Of a stretch of DNA of 64,000 nt, positions 24,506-33,700 are shown piece by piece. Positions within the stretch are counted from its first letter, which is position 1; each line of letters opens with the position of its first letter. The stretch is taken from NCBI GenBank assembly GCA_022822785.1, contig JAJEAL010000085.1:1-64000 (forward strand), in the 5' to 3' direction. Made by a program: the position numbers and the translations under genes. This DNA comes from Candidatus Poribacteria bacterium (lineage in GTDB: Bacteria > Poribacteria > WGA-4E > PCPOR2b). Below the pieces are notes generated by a model. The model was not told the DNA's origin, ran no database searches, and was given only the letters and a program-made list of their open reading frames with translations.

Positions 24506-25572
24506 GACGATAAGTTCTTCAACTGCTCCGCTTGTTCCGCGTCTATCAAGGCATCAATGAAAGTGTCAATCTCTCCATCTAAAACTGCCTCCAACTGATA
24601 AACACTTAAACCGATACGATGGTCTGTCACCCGACTTTGAGGGAAGTTATAGGTGCGAATTTTTTCACTTCGATCGCCGCTGCCAATCATGGACTTCCGC
24701 GTTTGGGCGCGTTCAGCTTCCTGTTCAGCTTGCATCTGTTCAAGTAGGCGGGAGCGCAAAATCTTCATCGCCTTGGCTCTATTTTTATGCTGGGATTTTT
24801 CATCTTGGCAAGATACAGTGAGTCCTGTAGGGATGTATGTAATTCGGATCGCGGAATCGGTTGTATTGACGCTCTGACCGCCTGGGCCCGATGAGCGAAA
24901 CGCCTCAATCCGTAGGTCTTCCGCGTCAATTTTGAGGTCCACCTCCTCTGCCTCCGGCAATACAGCAACGGTTACCGCTGATGTGTGGATTCGCCCGCTA
25001 GCTTCTGTGGTAGGGACGCGCTGCACACGGTGTGTACCGCCCTCAAACTTTAGCCGACTATATGCCCGGTCCCCGCTGATAGAAAAAGCGACTTCTTTGA
25101 AACCTTTTAGTCCGGTGGCATTAGAGTTGAGCAGTTCTATTTTCCAACCTTTATGCTCCGCGTATCTTGAATACATCCGGAAAAGTTCTCCGGCAAATAA
25201 ACTGGCTTCTTCTCCCCCGGTTCCCGCACGGATTTCCACAATCACATTCTTTTCAGCGTTTACATCCTTCGGTAGCAGTAAGATTTTCAGTTCTGTTTCT
25301 AAGTTATCTCTCTGCTCAGTAAGCAAATCGAGCTCCTGCTTAGCAAAGTCAATAAACTCAGCATCGGTCTCCTGTTCAAGCAGCGCAGCGGTCTCGTCAA
25401 TCTCTTTCGCTGTTTTTTGATATGCTGTATACTTCGAAACAATCGGCGCGAGTTCCGCGTGTGACTTCGCAAGTTTTTGTAAGTTTTGCCGATCGGCAAT
25501 TTGCACAGGATCTGCTAAGTTCTTTTCAATTTCTAAATATGTCGCTTCTATCTCTTTTAACTTCTCAAGCAT
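24502..25572 (-). CDS. prfA: Peptide chain release factor 1
   Basis: RF1 reads UAA and UAG and triggers peptide release. The 356-residue product has the PxT anticodon-like motif (P187-T-T in RVPTTEASGR), which marks RF1 and not RF2, and the catalytic GGQ at 231-233. The N-terminal coiled-coil domain and the tail NFPQSRVTDHRIGL are also typical. It overlaps prmC by four bases. No good Shine-Dalgarno sequence precedes the ATG. Confidence 0.98.
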   Translation of the reverse strand: MLEKLKEIEATYLEIEKNLADPVQIADRQNLQKLAKSHAELAPIVSKYTAYQKTAKEIDETAALLEQETDAEFIDFAKQELDLLTEQRDNLETELKILLLPKDVNAEKNVIVEIRAGTGGEEASLFAGELFRMYSRYAEHKGWKIELLNSNATGLKGFKEVAFSISGDRAYSRLKFEGGTHRVQRVPTTEASGRIHTSAVTVAVLPEAEEVDLKIDAEDLRIEAFRSSGPGGQSVNTTDSAIRITYIPTGLTVSCQDEKSQHKNRAKAMKILRSRLLEQMQAEQEAERAQTRKSMIGSGDRSEKIRTYNFPQSRVTDHRIGLSVYQLEAVLDGEIDTFIDALIDAEQAEQLKNLSS

Positions 25573-25592
25573 GATTGAGTACCATCTTAGTG

Positions 25593-26435
25593 TTAAGTCA
25601 ATGTTGACGCGACTGTATCGGTAACATTGAGATTTGGATTCTCCATACCGATGCCGGCTTCACGTCGCTTGTTTGATTCGGTTCGCGCCTTTTTGTACCA
25701 CGCCTCAAACTCCGGTGTCCACGCACTATCATGCAACGTTGCCCGTTTGCGATAGGGGACATAGTTGCCGAGATGCCAGAGGGTATTTCGGTAGAGCGCA
25801 AAATCCCCCGATTCTAGATGCAGCTGTACCGCTCCGGGCATACTGCGACAGTATTCAAGGCAGAGCGGTTCCCGTACTTCGGCGGATTTGCCATCAAGGT
25901 CTATGTTCGGTATGGGGCGGTCTGGGAAACGTTCAATCTCTGCCGGCAGGTCGCGTCTCAGATGGCTGCCCGGGACAACCCATGTCGAACTATCTTCATA
26001 CAACGCGCAGTTAATCTGATTGAACAGATTGATGTCATTGAACGCTTCATCCCACATTGACAACGGTAAGCCTACGGCGTTATCACGCCAATCACGGTGC
26101 CATGGCGTGCAGTATGGCATCTCCGCAGGTTCAAAAAGGATACCAAAATGGTCTCGATTCCCATGACGATGACGTGGTGTTAGCACTCTGGTGATAGCGT
26201 CAACGAGCGGCGGCAGGTTAGCGTAGTCGATGAAAGGCTGTTGATCCAGATCGTAGTGTGCAACGGGTTGGAGGCGCTGCACTTGGGGACCACTTTGTTC
26301 ACGGGCAATCGCTTTCGCCTTGTCGCTGACGAGCCGTAGGTCTCGAATCAATGACGGTGGAAGAATCTTTTGGAAAACGGTGTAACCGAGCATATAGTAT
26401 TGTTCAATATGCTTGTCAGATACTTGAAATGCCAT
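25593..26435 (-). CDS. Phytanoyl-CoA dioxygenase-like protein
   Basis: This is a second, distinct Fe(II)/2-oxoglutarate oxygenase of 280 residues. H113 and D115 in PWHRDWRDN and H221 in TLWHLGNYVPYRKR supply the iron site, with R231 as likely 2-oxoglutarate ligand. It has longer loops than the copy at 19459 and similarity is limited to the core. AAGGA lies about nine bases before the ATG. It sits only 20 bases upstream of prfA on the same strand, so prfA may be co-transcribed with it. The substrate is unknown. Confidence 0.88.
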   Translation of the reverse strand: MAFQVSDKHIEQYYMLGYTVFQKILPPSLIRDLRLVSDKAKAIAREQSGPQVQRLQPVAHYDLDQQPFIDYANLPPLVDAITRVLTPRHRHGNRDHFGILFEPAEMPYCTPWHRDWRDNAVGLPLSMWDEAFNDINLFNQINCALYEDSSTWVVPGSHLRRDLPAEIERFPDRPIPNIDLDGKSAEVREPLCLEYCRSMPGAVQLHLESGDFALYRNTLWHLGNYVPYRKRATLHDSAWTPEFEAWYKKARTESNKRREAGIGMENPNLNVTDTVASTLT

Positions 26436-26576
26436 ACGTTATTTCCTTTTCCGTCCCTTATTTACCGTGAGTTTTTCTTACGAACTCTACGGAGGCGGAT
26501 GGTTACCTCCACAATCACTTGATTTAGGTCTTATCGCCGCAGTGTTTGGCTGCTGGCAGCTGTGTATCAAACCTAT

Positions 26577-26786
26577 TTAATTGTCATCGGGAAGTCCATA
26601 CCTACGGCGGAAGCTTTCCACACGTCCTGCTGTATCGACAATGGTCTGCTGCCCAGAGTAGAATGGATGGCACTTTGAACAAATTTCCACGCGAATCTGA
26701 GGTTTGGTAGAATAGGTTGTATAGGTTGCACCACACACACAATTGATGACACTTTCCATGGTTTCCGGATGGATATCTGATTTCAT
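26577..26786 (-). CDS. rpmE: 50S ribosomal protein L31
   Basis: This 69-residue protein has the L31 signature IHPE at the start, CVCG and [12 protein letters not shown] as zinc-binding cysteines (zinc-containing form), and a basic tail [14 protein letters not shown] 26786 is favoured over an upstream GTG (26798) that overlaps AGGAGG. It lies downstream of rho on the same strand, an order seen in many bacteria. The leader between them can fold into two hairpins. Confidence 0.95.
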   Translation of the reverse strand: MKSDIHPETMESVINCVCGATYTTYSTKPQIRVEICSKCHPFYSGQQTIVDTAGRVESFRRRYGLPDDN

Positions 26787-26808
26787 TAGGATACTCACCT
26801 CCTTACGA

Positions 26809-26881
26809 TCTTAGAATTGTCTAAGAAGATTGGGAAGCCTAAGACAGTTTAACTCTGTAGACTGATTAATAATGGCTTCCC
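26809..26881 (-). promoter_or_regulatory. Structured leader of rpmE, candidate L31 leader or rho terminator
   Basis: On the minus strand GGGAAGCC (26881-26874) pairs with GGCTTCCC (26839-26832) around an inner ACAG/CTGT stem. A second hairpin, TCTTAG/CTAAGA (26826-26809), follows immediately and ends about eight bases before the AGGAGG of rpmE. Ribosomal-protein leader RNAs upstream of rpmE are known in several phyla. Whether this is one, or part of a rho transcript end, is inferred. Confidence 0.45.
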
Positions 26882-26971
26882 CCTTTTGGCAGAGCTCTGA
26901 GAGTTAAATAATCTGCACTTGTAAGTTCTTAGGTACATAATAAACGCATTATGTTTATCTAACAGCGGACG

Positions 26972-28285
26972 CTACCACTGATACCGTCCGCCGCGGGCGG
27001 GCGCACTGGTTTTGGTATTGTTTATCATCATTTCGATAAACTGCTCATTTGTTTGAGTTTTTCCCAAATGTTCGACAAGGAGCTCCATTGACTCAGCAGT
27101 ATTCATCTGTCCCATGAGTTTTCGTAGGATCCAGGCTTTGCTGAGTATCTCCGGCTTCAGCAGCAGTTCCTCGCGTCTAGTTTTGGATTTAGCGATGTCA
27201 ATGGAGGGGAAGATACGTCGTTCTAGCAAAGAACGCTCTAGGTGGATCTCCATGTTTGCCGTACCTTTCAGCTCCTCATAAATATGCTCATCGCCTCGGC
27301 TTTCCGTATCCACTAGGACAGTAGCGATGATTGTTAAACTGCCACCTTCTTCAAACTTACGTGCCGCTCCAATAAATTGACGTGGCTTTAAAAACGCAAG
27401 TGCATCAATACCCCCCGACAATGTCTTCCCACTGTGCGGTGCCACAACATTACAGGCTCGCACGAGGCGTGTCATGCTATCGAGCATAATCACTACATCT
27501 TTGCCATATTCGACCCACCGTTTGGCTTTTTCAATAACCATGTCCGCAACTTGCACATGCCGTTCCGGATGTTCATCAAACGTAGAGCTGATAACCTCCC
27601 CTTTTATGGACCGGGAAACATCTGTTACTTCTTCTGGACGCTCATCAATGAGGAGGAAAATGAGCATGACTTCGGGATGATTCTTCTCAATACCGTGGGC
27701 GATATTCTTTAAGATTGTGGTTTTGCCGCTGTAAGGCGGAGCTACAATCAATCCACGTTGCCCCTTACCGATCGGAGACATTAAATCGACAATGCGTGTT
27801 GAGAACTCCCTCGGATTGTGTTCAAGTCCGAGTCGTTCATAGGGGTATACGGGGGTCAAATTATCGAACAGGATTTTATCCTTTGCAGCCGCTGGATGTT
27901 CACCATTGACTTTCTCGATTTTCAATAGTGCAAAGTAAAATTCATCTTTATCGCCTCCCTTTTTAGGGGGACGGATCTGTCCCTGGACCTCGTGGCCTGT
28001 ACGGAGGTCAAATTTGCGTATTTGCGAGGGAGAGACATAAATATCATCGGTGCTTTGTAAATAATTATAGCTCGATGACCGGAGGAAGCCGTATTTTTCC
28101 GGTAAAATCTCAAGAATACCTTCTCCGAATAACATGCCGCTGCTTTCCGCTTTGGCTTCAAGAATTTTGGCAATGAGCTCTTGCTTACGGAGGCTACTGT
28201 ATCCCGTAAGTCCAAGCTTCCGAGCCATGCCATTCAATTCGGAGATTGTCATCTCTTGGAGTTTGACAATGTCCACATTCTCCAT
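26972..28285 (-). CDS. rho: Transcription termination factor Rho
   Basis: Rho is the hexameric RNA helicase that ends untranslated transcripts. The 437-residue protein has the N-terminal helical bundle (ISELNGMARKLGLTGYSSLRK), then the cold-shock-like RNA-binding domain (GFLRSSSYNYL, DIYVSPSQIRKF). The RecA-like motor carries Walker A APPYSGKTT, Walker B VVIMLDSMTRL, the Q-loop SGGIDALAFLKP and the arginine-finger region. Walker A usually reads APPKAGKT or APPRTGKT; the tyrosine at the first variable site is unusual. ATG 28285 is preferred over ATG 28303 because GAGGAG sits between them. Confidence 0.97.
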   Translation of the reverse strand: MENVDIVKLQEMTISELNGMARKLGLTGYSSLRKQELIAKILEAKAESSGMLFGEGILEILPEKYGFLRSSSYNYLQSTDDIYVSPSQIRKFDLRTGHEVQGQIRPPKKGGDKDEFYFALLKIEKVNGEHPAAAKDKILFDNLTPVYPYERLGLEHNPREFSTRIVDLMSPIGKGQRGLIVAPPYSGKTTILKNIAHGIEKNHPEVMLIFLLIDERPEEVTDVSRSIKGEVISSTFDEHPERHVQVADMVIEKAKRWVEYGKDVVIMLDSMTRLVRACNVVAPHSGKTLSGGIDALAFLKPRQFIGAARKFEEGGSLTIIATVLVDTESRGDEHIYEELKGTANMEIHLERSLLERRIFPSIDIAKSKTRREELLLKPEILSKAWILRKLMGQMNTAESMELLVEHLGKTQTNEQFIEMMINNTKTSAPARGGRYQW

Positions 28286-28303
28286 AGTTTTGTTACTCCT
28301 CAT

Positions 28304-28866
28304 TGCGCGATCCTAACTGTCTATAGATTGTTTAACACTTATATTTTCTTAGGTCAACCCCAAAATTAGCACAGAGCAGTTGCAGCAGGCAATTCATGGT
28401 TGACGCTACACTTTAGGGACAAAATAATATACTCCAAACGATCATATAAAGGGCAAGCAGCAACATCATAGAGAGGAGATATGCAACTATTTACCAGTCG
28501 ACCTCTAATTGGCAATCGTTGGCAGCAGAGTGGAAGGAAATTATCGAAAAGAAAGTTGAGTCAAATTAAGATTAAAGACAAGGATACGCAGAATAAAGGT
28601 TGGTTAAATCATAAATTGTAAGGAATTCCCAAACGGGCGACATCGAAGAGGCATCAAATCAGGGTTTGAAGGCATTCAGGATAATATGAAATATGTGTAG
28701 CAGATAACTGTTGGTGGGAATTATTCCTATTAGTCATTAGATTATACATCAATAGATAGCTTAACGTCAAGGTATTTTATTTAGGTATGCTAAAAATATC
28801 CAAATACACCAATGAATGAAGACTTCAATTTAGTGAATTTACTTAAGTTTTTTCGATTTACAGATT
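28304..28866. other. AT-rich intergenic region
   Basis: About 560 bases lie between rho and the ABC ATPase gene. Apart from the 46-codon plus-strand ORF listed separately, no coding signal is visible. In particular the permease gene expected downstream of the ATPase is absent. Base composition is distinctly richer in A and T than the flanking housekeeping genes. Confidence 0.4.
28481..28621 (+). CDS. Possible 46-residue basic small protein
   Basis: An ATG at 28481 directly follows GAGAGGAGAT and opens a 46-codon frame ending in TAA. The peptide (MQLFTSRPLIGNRWQQSG…) is rich in K and R and has no transmembrane segment. The purine-rich site is very close to the ATG (two bases), and no homologue is known to me. 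It may be a real small gene in the gap left of the ABC ATPase, or chance. Confidence 0.25.
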   Translation: MQLFTSRPLIGNRWQQSGRKLSKRKLSQIKIKDKDTQNKGWLNHKL

Positions 28867-29877
28867 TTACATTTCTGAACCTGCTTCAACCTCTATCTGT
28901 GCTTCACCGTCCACGGCTGTCGTCAATTGCAAGAAAAGCTCCTCAAGCGTCATTTCGATAGAACGCATTTCCAACAAGTTCCAACCGTGTTGGATGATGC
29001 TTGACGAAACCGCTGCGCGAATATCCGTATTCAGTTCATAATTGATGTGGAATCTCGGATTGACGCTATCATTCAAGTCTGGAATTTCGACACGGTTGAC
29101 ACCCGGGAGATTTTCGAGGACGGTTTTGATCTCTGTTTCCGGCCCCGACACTTCAAGATCAAGCGTTTTAGTATTCTCCAATTCTGCTTGTCCGTGATCT
29201 CCAGCATTAATAGAAACAGCACGCCCCTCCGAGAGCCTAATGCCACCAGCGATCTTGCCGTCATTGATGATGATCAGCCGCTCACAGGTCATGCTCGCTT
29301 CAGGGAGGATATGTGTGCTAAGGATGATTGTATGTTCCTTGCCGAGCGCTTTAATCAGTTCACGGATCTCAATAATCTGCCGCGGATCGAGTCCGGAGGT
29401 GGGTTCGTCCAGGACAATGACATCTGGATCGTGAATCAATGCTTGCGCTAAACCGACTCGCTGACGATAGCCTTTGGACAACTGCCCGACAATCTGCCCT
29501 CGCCGCTCCGTTAAGCCACAGGATTCAATCGCTACTTCCAATCGCTCAGCCCGTTTGCTTCGCGGTACACCTTTAATCTTAGATACAAATTCGAGGTAAC
29601 CCGTGACAGTCATTTCTGGATAGAGCGGCACACTTTCGGGGAGATATCCGATATGCTTACGAACTTCCAAAGATTCCTTGAACACATCGTATCCGGCGAC
29701 CATCGCATTGCCGCTGCTCGCGGGCATAAAACAGGTCAGAATTCGCATGGCGGTGGTCTTGCCAGCACCATTGGGTCCTAAAAAACCGATGACCTCGCCT
29801 TTGTCGATACGAAAGGAAATTCCTTTCAGTGCCTGAAACGGTCCGTAATTTTTTGTAAGATTTTCAACTTCGATCAT
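28867..29877 (-). CDS. ABC transporter ATP-binding protein (GldA/NatA-like)
   Basis: This 336-residue ATPase has Walker A GPNGAGKT (34-41), the Q-loop, the signature LSKGYRQRVG, Walker B VIVLDEPTSGLD and the switch histidine in STHIL. An 80-residue C-terminal extension (LDLEVSGPETEIKTVLENLPGV…) is the DUF4162-like regulatory tail of ABC-2 exporters. The family needs an ABC-2 permease, but none follows within 560 bases or precedes it, so it appears orphaned. It could work with a permease encoded elsewhere, such as a GldF/GldG-like gliding or export subunit. Confidence 0.9.
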   Translation of the reverse strand: MIEVENLTKNYGPFQALKGISFRIDKGEVIGFLGPNGAGKTTAMRILTCFMPASSGNAMVAGYDVFKESLEVRKHIGYLPESVPLYPEMTVTGYLEFVSKIKGVPRSKRAERLEVAIESCGLTERRGQIVGQLSKGYRQRVGLAQALIHDPDVIVLDEPTSGLDPRQIIEIRELIKALGKEHTIILSTHILPEASMTCERLIIINDGKIAGGIRLSEGRAVSINAGDHGQAELENTKTLDLEVSGPETEIKTVLENLPGVNRVEIPDLNDSVNPRFHINYELNTDIRAAVSSSIIQHGWNLLEMRSIEMTLEELFLQLTTAVDGEAQIEVEAGSEM

Positions 29878-29960
29878 TCACCGATCTCCGGTAATAAATG
29901 CATAGGACTTCGATTCCAGCTGTATTGATTTTATCTGCGTAAATACTTTGACGGGATTTC

Positions 29961-30027
29961 GGATGCAAAGTTGATTAAACGCATCCCTTTTCAAGTCTGT
30001 TCGCCATTTATTGTTTACTTAATCAAC
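29961..30027. repeat. Inverted repeats upstream of the ABC ATPase gene
   Basis: GGATGC/GCATCC (29961-29966 and 29981-29986) form a hairpin. A longer-range pair, GTTGATTAA (29970-29978) and TTAATCAAC (30019-30027), overlaps it, so two exclusive folds or an operator pair are possible. They lie in the gap between the coiled-coil gene and the ABC ATPase gene, about 85-150 bases before the latter's start. Confidence 0.35.
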
Positions 30028-30141
30028 AAAGTTGATGCAAATGCCTGCTTTACCGTTGAGCATCAGGGCAGTGGAGAGTTCATACTGACACCTCTATTGT
30101 CCAACCTTGTGAGGAGGTGAAGCCTTCGCAAGAATCTGGGG

Positions 30142-30720
30142 CTATTTCAAAAAGAGAAACACCAATGTCGTCACTTGGAGAATTAATAAACCAATTATTC
30201 CAATATTAAGGCGCAAATTGCGTTTTTCAAGTCTGCCAATTCTGTTGAGAATCGTCTTATCGTTTTCAACGGACTCCATTCCGAGTTTTTCAACCTCATC
30301 AAACCTCTCCTTGAATCTAACTTCACCAATTCGGTCTAAGATTGTCTTACCTGTGGTGAGTAATTCAATTGTACCACGAACAATGTTATTAGCAGATTCT
30401 TGAATTATTTTCACACTATTTTTTGTCTCTTCAATTCCGTTGAGAATCGTTTTATCATTTTCAACGGATTCCCCTCCGAGTTTTTCAACTTCATCAAACC
30501 TCTCTTTGAATTGAACTTCACCAACTCGGTCTAAGATTGTCTTGCCTGTGGTAAGTAATTCAGTCGTACCACGGACAATGTTATTAGCAGATTCTTGAAT
30601 TGTTCTCGCGCTATTTTTTCCATCCTCAATTTGATCAACGGCAGGCTTGAGTTTGTTCAACTCTTCTAAAAGATTGTGAACCAACGTTTCTGTTTCTAAA
30701 AAATCAGAATTATCGGACAT
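30142..30720 (-). CDS. Tail-anchored coiled-coil protein with tandem 65-residue repeat
   Basis: This 192-residue protein has no family I can name. Residues 31-95 and 96-160 are two copies of one unit (both contain IQESANNIVRG, LLTTGKTILDR and FKERFDEVEKLG). They differ at few positions and are helical with heptad-like hydrophobics. A third start of the unit (IGRLEKR) leads into a single hydrophobic helix at about 171-191, close to the C terminus. The protein should therefore be tail-anchored with the coiled coil in the cytoplasm. Its ATG lies 11 bases inside the end of the helicase gene, which couples the two. It may be a membrane-linked sensor, effector or tether for that enzyme; this is inference. 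Confidence 0.7.
   Translation of the reverse strand: MSDNSDFLETETLVHNLLEELNKLKPAVDQIEDGKNSARTIQESANNIVRGTTELLTTGKTILDRVGEVQFKERFDEVEKLGGESVENDKTILNGIEETKNSVKIIQESANNIVRGTIELLTTGKTILDRIGEVRFKERFDEVEKLGMESVENDKTILNRIGRLEKRNLRLNIGIIGLLILQVTTLVFLFLK
30241..30630. repeat. 195-base tandem duplication inside the coiled-coil gene
   Basis: Bases 30241-30435 and 30436-30630 encode the two repeat units and remain highly alike in DNA, including many third positions. For example, stretches reading GTTATTAGCAGATTCTTGAAT are the same in both. This points to recent duplication or gene conversion. Confidence 0.8.
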
Positions 30721-33700
30721 TTTGAGTTCCCCCTAAAAATTGTTGATTGAAATTTTTAACGTCTTGAAGCATCCAATTCAACAGATTTTTTTCGGTATAG
30801 ACAGGATTCATATGATATATGGCATGTGCAATCACCCTCGTTTGCAATGTGTTTAGGGCAATTTCAGCAATATCCTCTTGAATCATCTCGAAATTTTGAA
30901 TACTCTCAGACCACTGTTCAAATTTTCTCAGAAATTCCAAAGTAATCTCCTCTCGTTTGGCAATGGGGAGATCTGTGAGATTCTGGAAACCTGAACGAAT
31001 ATCGCTGAGTGCTTGTTTAATCTCTTGATCTTGATTCGGCAGGAGCAATCGGGCAAACCCGCTCAAAAGATATAGGCCAGGATGGCTCGGAAAGCTTTCC
31101 AGAGTTCTTCTGCAGCCCCCCAGAAGCAGACGGGCACCATCTACCTCATTCAGTAATGGTTGATCCAACTCATTATTGATATCCAATACATTCCACCATT
31201 CCTGCGGTTCAATTCGTCTTGCTAGTTGCGAAAGCGGTTCTGTGAACGGCGATTTTTCAAGGTAACTTAATAACGCTTCTCTGATCGTCTCATCTGTGTG
31301 ACAAGTTCTAGCAACTTCAGCCATCGTTTGAATCGCTCTACGGCGTTTTTTTGCAATCTCCTCATATACAAAATCAATCAAGCAGCCCAAGCATTTTTCA
31401 ATTAAGTTCCTGCCTTTGAGTTTTTTAACTTTTTTATTGATTACCGTTCGATCCTGAGTCTTATAACGGGCAATGTAGTCTTGCAATTGTGCGAGATATT
31501 CCTCTTCTGGTCTTCTAACAATTGTTACTTCAAATTGTTTAGGACCGAAATCTATTGTGTAATTCTGAACAACACCGATGATTGAAAGACGGTAGATAGC
31601 TTTTTCTCGCTTCATCTTTATTGAATCACTACCTCCAAATGGAATCTGTATTTCCTCGGACTGGTTAAGTTGTAATGTATCAAGGAAAGGGTAAATCCAA
31701 CCCTCTAATAATTCAAGAATCGCCTTTTTTTCAGCACTTGTGCCTGGAAAGCCTTTTTTCAGAAACCACATCATTCGGTGAATATCGCCTTGCCGAGCCC
31801 GAGGTGGATCCCGCAGTTGTGAGATCTCGTCAATGCTGCGGTGCCCATCTAAAGACCTATCGGCGTTTGCTGCGCTATCGTCCGAAAAAATAATGGCGCA
31901 AATCGAGTTTTTTCTGTCCCTACCAGCCCTTCCTGCTTCCTGATAAAATGCTTCCAATGACTGGGGAATTCCGTAATGGATCGTATAACGAATGTTTGGT
32001 TTATCGATCCCCATACCAAAGGCTTTGGTAGATACCAGAAGGGGAAATTCGTTTGTTTTGAATCTTTGCTGCACACTTCGTTTATGTTCGTTATAGGACC
32101 GTTCTCTATTGTGATTGGGATTCGGCTTGAAGGTCTTTGGAGCTTTACCGCTGTAAAATTCGACAGGAATATCGAGTTCATGGGATAGAAACGTCCACAC
32201 CTTCTCACCAAATGCTCCATTGACATGAGGAACAAAGACAATGCCGGAATGTGTATGGTGTCCATTCGGTTCATAAAAGCTGTCCACATTTAACCGGAGT
32301 TGGTTAGGTATAGCATTTAATATGTCTGAGAGTTTCGATTGCTTTTGATTTGAGGGAACCGTGTAAAGGCTAAATTGCAATTCTGGGCGGTCAAACGTGC
32401 TCAGCTGAATCTTAGCTTCCTCGTCGCCAATTCCGATTTCTCTTTGAATATCTGTTAACACCGCGTAGGATGCCGTTCCAGTCAGCGCAACAATTGTCGG
32501 TGGCATGTCACGAAAACGACAAACGGCTTGCACAGTGCTAGCTAAATTAAGGTACGAAGTTCGGAAATCGTGTCCCCATTCAGAAACACAGTGGGCTTCA
32601 TCAATTACCACATAAGGTACTGAAAAAGCGGTGGTCATTCGACCTAGTTCCTCTTGGAACTTTTTAATCTGCAACCTTTCTGGAGAAATGAATACAATCT
32701 GAAATTCTCCGTTTCCCATTTGCCGAATAATCTTTTCTCGCTCCTTAGTTTCCTGTTCACTATTGATGAACGCGATTCGATCAATCCTATTGGTTTTCAG
32801 GTTTTCCGCTTGGTCAAACATTAACGAACGCAGTGGGTCAACCACCAATGTCACACCGGGCTGCAGCAGCGCAGACAACTGATAACACAACGATTTACCA
32901 GCCCCTGTCGGCAGCAAACCGATAACAGGCTTCTGTGCTAAGGAACGGGTCAAAATCTCAAACTGTCCTTCTCGAAAGTCCTTTTTCCGGAAGAGATTCT
33001 GGAGGAAAAATCGGAGTGGTTTCCGTTTATCGTCAGTCATGGGATAAGCAATGGGTTCGCTAGACTGAATCTGGTCCCGATCTTTCGGTGTATGTACAGA
33101 ACGTATAGAAACAGCTGCACTATGAGAACCCAAAAGTTGATTACATAAACCGGGATCTGGTGTGGTATACCCGTGACGCTGCAGCATGGAAATATCAATC
33201 AGTAAGTCGCCATCAAATGTCTCTGCATTTTGCGAATCCAGCACGTGTGAGTTTGCATGGATGCTAAATTCCGAAAGTTGGCCCTCCGATATGCCGCTAC
33301 TAGCTCTTTCAAATTCGGGAGTTGCGTAAATTAGCAGCTCAACTTGGGGAAGTGGTGTGTTAATCTCAAGCAAACTGTAGAACGCTTGAAGGGTTTGCAA
33401 AAAATCTAAAATGGCAAGTTGGGCACAAGGGACATCTCTTTCAATGATGGCTAACTTCCACTTTGGCTGATTCAATGAAAGTGCTGAATAGCGTAAGGTC
33501 CAAAGAAGTATTTTCTGTAAACGTGCTACAGCAAAAGGAGTCAGAACTAATTGCAAAGCCTTTTGTCCAAGTTCCGTTTCCCATAGTGGAGATTGATAAT
33601 TTTGCTCAATTAGGGCAAAAAACGGGTTTGTTGCAAGTTTATCTCTAAGACGATTTACATCTTGTTCAATTCTTTGTTCCAATCTGCCACATCTTACGTC

